Source: Xanthostigma xanthostigma (lineage: Eukaryota; Arthropoda; Insecta; Raphidioptera; Raphidiidae). From it: a stretch of DNA of 64,000 bases. Each line of letters opens with the position of its first letter. The first letter of the stretch is position 1. The notes below the pieces were generated by a model. The model was not told where the DNA came from, made no database searches, and worked only from the letters and a program-made list of their open reading frames with translations. Below, piece by piece: positions 59,656 to 64,000 of this stretch. Location: assembly GCA_963575645.1 (NCBI GenBank), contig OY754465.1, positions 43,736,401-43,800,400 of the forward strand, given 5' to 3'. Both the position numbers and the translations under genes were made by a program.

Positions 59656-60312
59656 TAAGTCTTGTAATCCCAAGGTGCCGGGTTCGATTCCCGCTGACAT
59701 CAGAAGTTTTTTTTTTTTTATATTCCATTTTATTCCACTTAATTCCACTTAATATTTATATATTATATATAATATATTTCTCATATATTTTTTTTTATTA
59801 TTTTTTTTTTCATTTTATTTTTTTCATTTTAATTTTTTAATTGTTTTTTTTAATCTATTGCACATACCGCTAGTGTAGCGGTGGGATATTCTTGAAAAAT
59901 AGTGTTTTGGGATATTTTGTTTTATTTTATTCCACTTGATATTAATTATATATTATATTATGTATAGTTCTTAATTTTTTTTATTTTTGCAAACTTAAAA
60001 AAAATATTTTTTCAATTTTTAATTATTTATTTCTTTAAATTTTTAAATCTTTTTAAATTTATTAAAAATATTTTTTAATTGTTATTTTTTTATCATACAT
60101 GGAAAACTTGCGGGATGTGCACTTTTGGTTTTGCCAACTATATTGTTTTTTCAAACTATTGACTGTCAAAAAATAATAAAATAAAACTGTTTATAAAAAT
60201 TAAACTACTGAACACATTTTAGTGAATTTAAATAGGGTTCTGGTCTGATAGTAAATAAAGTGAATAAAATATAACCCAAGGCAATCTGACCAAAATTGCG
60301 ATCTGTAGAGTC

Positions 60313-60366
60313 GTGACGTACATACGTACGTACATACGTACGTACATACGTACGTACATACGTACA
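60313..60366. repeat. ACGT/ACAT microsatellite
   Basis: Inverse partner of the run at 58,647-58,696, with regular ACATACGTACGT interruptions. Confidence 0.85.
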
Positions 60367-60607
60367 GACCAACCGACGACTGCTGTTCGTGATTTTCAAT
60401 TACAATTTTAGTAGTGTTTATGAACTCGAATGGATTTAAAAATGGTTCTGTTTTATAGATCAGAATCTCCTCTTTTCAAAAAGCTTCAATTTGAATGGAT
60501 TTCTTGCGAAATTAACTTAGATACAACTTCTTATCTGAACGAAAGTCAGCTCTGACGCGCAAAGCGATAATAAAGCACATACCGCTAGTTTAGCGGTATG
60601 TGCAATA

Positions 60608-61425
60608 TCAAAATATTGAAAAAATAATCGAAACGTTAATGTATTAATTATATATTTTTGACGTGATAACGTCTTATAAATTGATGAATCACCAATATTA
60701 TAAATTGATAAAACACCGGCTGCATGTACGAAAAAGTGTAACGCGTAACGCATAACGCATAACGCATAACGCGTAACGTTCCGCCTGACCCTGTGCGTGC
60801 TTTTTGCTAATTTCTCGCTCAATTTAAATCAGATCGGTTTGAAACCAGTCTTAAACGAAAGAGGAGAACATTTTACATAGATTTCGTATAACAGAATTTG
60901 CCTAAACAGTTTTTTTATACAAATTTATATAGAAAAATATTTTATACAAAATATAGAAAAATAGCTGTATAAATGCAATGTTGTCTAATGCATGGCGCGA
61001 CGCGGTCGGTTGTCTTTGTTTGCCGTACATGGAAATTAGAAGCAAACGTATGTCTTGTCTTAACATGAAAACGGCTGCATTTCTAATGTTTAATTCAATT
61101 TTTTGACATTAGTATATTGTGAAATGCAACGCCTTCTAAGTTAAGTATTGGAATAACTAATTATTATTAGAACATAATACTTTGTAAGTTGCAAACGTCA
61201 CTTTTGACATTTCTTATCATTCCGACACCAAGGATAAGCGGATTGAAACCAAATTTTGGGAGGTTTAGGTTATGTATTACGGAATACGTTATCACGTAAA
61301 ACTATCGTCCGTAAACCGACTTTACAGACAACCAATTTTTTTGTTAATATATTGTCTGAAAAATTGGTCGATAATTTTATTTATTGAAGAGTTCTAATCA
61401 GACGTTAATCAAAGATTAGAATAAA
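60608..61425. repeat. Family R copy 3 fragment and border of the composite region
   Basis: A block at 60,810-61,262 (CTCAATTTAAATCAGATCG to CCAAATTTTGGGAGG) matches family R copies 1 and 2 but stops before any tandem array. An earlier stretch has GCATAAC/GCGTAAC repeats (about 60,735-60,778). It is followed by ATTGTCTGAAAAATTGGTCG at 61,351, the border block also seen at 55,887. Confidence 0.65.
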
Positions 61426-63482
61426 TAATTTTCTGTAATAAAATGGATTTCAATTTCTGTTTGAATTATGTGGCCAGTAGATTTTTTATTTCTAGGGGCA
61501 ACTTGTTAAAAACTCTCAACATAGCATTAACAGGACCTTTGTTGATAGTAGTCAATGACGTATAATTTAGTTTAAAGTTTGTTCGTGTTCTCGTGCTGTA
61601 TGCGTGATTTTTAGTATTTCTAGAAAAAAGATTATAATTAAAAACAAAACTTGCACATAAAGGTCATGAAATGTTAAGATCTTTGTTGTCTTAAAAAGGG
61701 GACGGCAGTGTGTTCTCGGATGAGCTTTACATATTGCTCTGATGCTTTATCAAAAGAATGTGTCCTTCAGTACTTTTATAAAGCCTTGCAATTTTGTCTC
61801 TGTACTTTTTAAACGCAAGATAATTTTACCAGTTTGAATGTATCTTAATGTTGTTGTGACTTTCGTAAAACAAAAGAGTATTAACGCTCGCCACACTGAT
61901 ATGCCACGAACGCTCAGATGGTAAAAAATATGCTAGATTCACAGAGAATGTACAAAATAGGAACACAAATTTAATCTCATTCAGAAGTTTTAAAATATTT
62001 CGTCCCTTGTACCGTATGAGCTATGTGCACGGAGGCGGGGTTACAAATTTTTCGATGCGAGCGTTTGTGGTGAGCACTAGGGAAAACTTCGAACTCCAAT
62101 TTTCCGTATGTCAGTGAGCAATATTTATTAAAAGTGAAAATAATTATAATTTTATGAAGTTTTTTAATTACAAAGAAAACATAGGACAACTAAGCGATCT
62201 GGAAATGCTTGTTGTGTTTCGGGCTGTTGCGCTGATGGCGATTTAAGTAAAATAAAGACCATTGGCGTCCTAATTTGACGTTCCGCTGTCAGTGTAAACA
62301 AATTAACATCAGTTTTCCTTATTACATTTTTTTTGACACATCATGGCCAACTAAAGTTTTTGACTTATCACCTTAGAAACATGTCGCGATTTCCATAAAA
62401 AAGTTAGTTCAATAAATCCCTATTACCCACTAGCGGCGCTAGTAGGCTTGGTGCACACAGCCTATACGGTGAAAATTGTCGTTTTTGGTCAAATTCCTAC
62501 AATCAGTGGTGGTTCCTTTATGAGCGCAGAAGAGCTACAGATCAACCAAAATTTAAGCTACTTCATAATTTTTGTCATAGCTCCATAACCAACACTCACT
62601 GGCAGACCACAAAGCTAGTACGTATTCTGTGTGACAAATTTTCTTGCGTTCAAGCGCTATTTTAAAACGTCATCATCAGATACCCCCGGTGTACACCTTG
62701 CAATTACTAACCCACAAGTTAGATTGTGTTATTTAGATCGGTTTTGTGCCCCTCATAATTTCAAAACTACTGCACCGATTCTTTTGAAATTTTAAACACT
62801 ACTTCTGTACATAATTTACGAGGTAACGCTGGAGAGTTTTTTTCAAATTTGTCAATATTTTTTATTTTATAATAACAAGTTGTCCGATTTTTTTTTGCAA
62901 AAATTACGTTTTTCACTTCAAAGTGTTCCCAAAAAATGAAAAATTGAAATTTCGAAAAACCCTTCCAGCTTTACCTGGGGAAAGCGATTATCTAACGACA
63001 AACATTTCCTTTCTGATTTCAGATGATCCAGCACCGAGTTATGAGGGGCACCGCAATTCTACTTTTTTCTGAGACGCTTCCAAATAATTGCTGCCATTGC
63101 CGTATTTTTAAATATTTCTACATGAAAATTTTACAAACTATTCTTCAAATGTAATATTTTGATGTACCATTGGTTTTAATAAATAGATTTTAACTGTGTT
63201 GGGGAAAAAATTCACAAAAATGTGCCTTTTTTTGTATGAATTAACCTTAACCTTCCCCTAAATTATCCTCCCCCGTCATTCCTAGGCCGTGTTAGGAGGT
63301 ACGTCTGATGGACCCTGCAGAACACCCATTTAAAATGTTCAACTGCGTACAATATAATTTTACCTCATAGTTCCTTAAAGGGTAGATGTTTGGCTACTTT
63401 CACAGTTGTCGAGCGTCTATATTTCACGAACATTAATCTTTAGTTACATTTGTTTTCAACTGGTGTAGCCACCTTTATAATA
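61426..63482. other. No gene seen
   Basis: About 2 kb of mostly AT-rich sequence between the composite repeat and the last exon of the right-hand gene. Short frames here lack domains or splice support. A first exon of the coiled-coil gene may be hidden here, but none with a phase-2 donor could be chosen. Confidence 0.4.
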
Positions 63483-63760
63483 TTATACTAACCGACGACT
63501 GATGTAAAACTGTTTTGTTAGCGAATTCAAAAATTCACGTATAACAATGCAACTGGCGACGGACGTAACAAAGGCGAAAACGTTCCAGAAATGGTCGAGC
63601 CAACTTTTGTTTTCATTGTCTATGGTGCTTAAATGAAAATCAGAAGATGTTGATAAAACAATCTGAGATTTCTTCTCATTGTCAACAAAATCTGTATTGT
63701 AATTTAATTGTTCTTCCACTTGCGGTAGATCGCCAATTTCTCCAATTTGTTCGGAATTTT
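63483..63760 (-). CDS. Terminal coding exon of an unrecognised gene extending past the right edge
   Basis: The exon starts after a CATTTCATTTAG acceptor (exon at 63760, phase 1) and ends at TAA (63483-63485). It encodes about 91 residues: an acidic start (NSEQIGEIGDLPQVEEQL), a Ser/Asp-rich middle, then SWLDHFWNVFAFVTSVASCI followed by VIREFLNSLTKQF and a basic end (ISRRLV). The WNVFAFVTSVASCIVI stretch is a probable membrane segment near the C-terminus, so the protein could be tail-anchored. There is no family recognition. Upstream exons lie beyond 64 kb or in the last 240 bases, where none was clear. Confidence 0.55.
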
Positions 63761-64000
63761 CTAAATGAAATGATCGATATAATTAGACGTATTTAAGTCG
63801 AAAAATATTCGAACCAGACATAGACTTAGATGTGGACATATTTCAGTTGACTAGTGAATGTAACGATTAAAATCGTACATTTTACATGTATTAAAACGTT
63901 GTCAAAGCCGTGAAATACGCAGATACGAAACATTTTGAGATGTGCTGTGTACTTAGATCTGCAATCTTTTGGAGTTGTGAAAAAATCTAACTTTTAAGTC

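Larger units (their letters stand above)
58956..59702 (+). pseudogene. tRNA-like gene or SINE head, split by a transposon
   Basis: The 5' part (58956-58987) contains TGTGGCCGAACGGTTAAAGC, a type II-like D-arm/A-box. The 3' part (59656-59702) contains TCTTGTAATCCCAAGG and GCCGGGTTCGATTCCCGC (B box), and ends GACATCA. A 668-bp Harbinger derivative lies between, with one TAA duplicated. When the two parts are placed side by side, acceptor and anticodon stems pair poorly, so a SINE head or tRNA pseudogene is more likely than a working tRNA. Confidence 0.65.
58018..60607. repeat. Composite region with two pairs of inverted segments
   Basis: Segment A (58,018-58,243, beginning AATAGTTGGCAAAACC) has its inverse at 59,920-60,142. 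Segment C (58,408-58,858, beginning TGCACATACCGCTAAACTAG) has its inverse at 60,156-60,607. The order is A then C on both sides, so it is not one simple palindrome. Each C segment carries a GCACATACCGCTA/TAGCGGTATGTGC stem and an ACGT microsatellite. Confidence 0.85.

Noticed and set aside
63361..63440. Possible first exon of the coiled-coil gene with donor near 63,365
   Set aside because: There is no in-frame start codon and it lies immediately after the stop of the neighbouring exon; support is too weak.

Overview
The window looks like an AT-rich insect nuclear contig, most likely from a moth or butterfly. I infer this from GT-AG introns in the genes, bHLH-WRPW and cuticle-like secreted protein genes, and dispersed repeats with typical lepidopteran wording. 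Examples are the CGAGTCCGACTCGCACTTG tail near 7.57 kb, the TCCTTTTTTGAAGTCGGTT motif near 38.2 kb, and the CTAGCTGTTACCCGCGACT Helitron-type end at 42.7 kb. No database search was run, so the order-level call rests on recognition of these motifs.

Four host loci can be supported. (1) 2.9-13.3 kb, + strand: a complete eight-exon gene for a 681-residue secreted, glycine-rich structural protein. All exon phases fit, with a TATA box before it and a poly(A) signal after it. (2) 14.7-16.5 kb, - strand, convergent with the first: a two-exon Hairy/E(spl)/HES-type bHLH repressor of 320 residues ending in WRPW, but with no recognisable Orange domain. (3) 53.2-57.7 kb, - strand: the last three coding exons of an unrecognised coiled-coil protein; its 5' exon(s) were not found. 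(4) 63.5-63.8 kb, - strand: the terminal coding exon of another gene that runs off the right edge, with one probable membrane segment.

Everything else is repeat-dominated, above all 16.5-53 kb and 57.7-63 kb. It holds degenerate LINE C-termini (RTE-, Jockey/R1- and CR1-like), non-autonomous Helitrons, four copies of a TTA-flanked Harbinger-like MITE (one with a nested TTAA-flanked MITE), pogo/Tigger-like TA-flanked elements, several fold-back elements, two copies of a 7-bp-TSD inverted-repeat element, and tRNA-like sequences, one of them split by a Harbinger derivative that keeps a piece of transposase.

The most unusual structures are: a 1.2-kb near-perfect hairpin inside an intron of the glycine-rich gene; a 2.1-kb, 120-bp satellite array (29.4-31.5 kb) with a 600-bp higher-order duplication; and the observation that this array sits inside a dispersed repeat whose other copy (6.06-7.6 kb) carries a different ~120-bp array at the same internal place. 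No CRISPR array, rRNA or bacterial-type operon is present.
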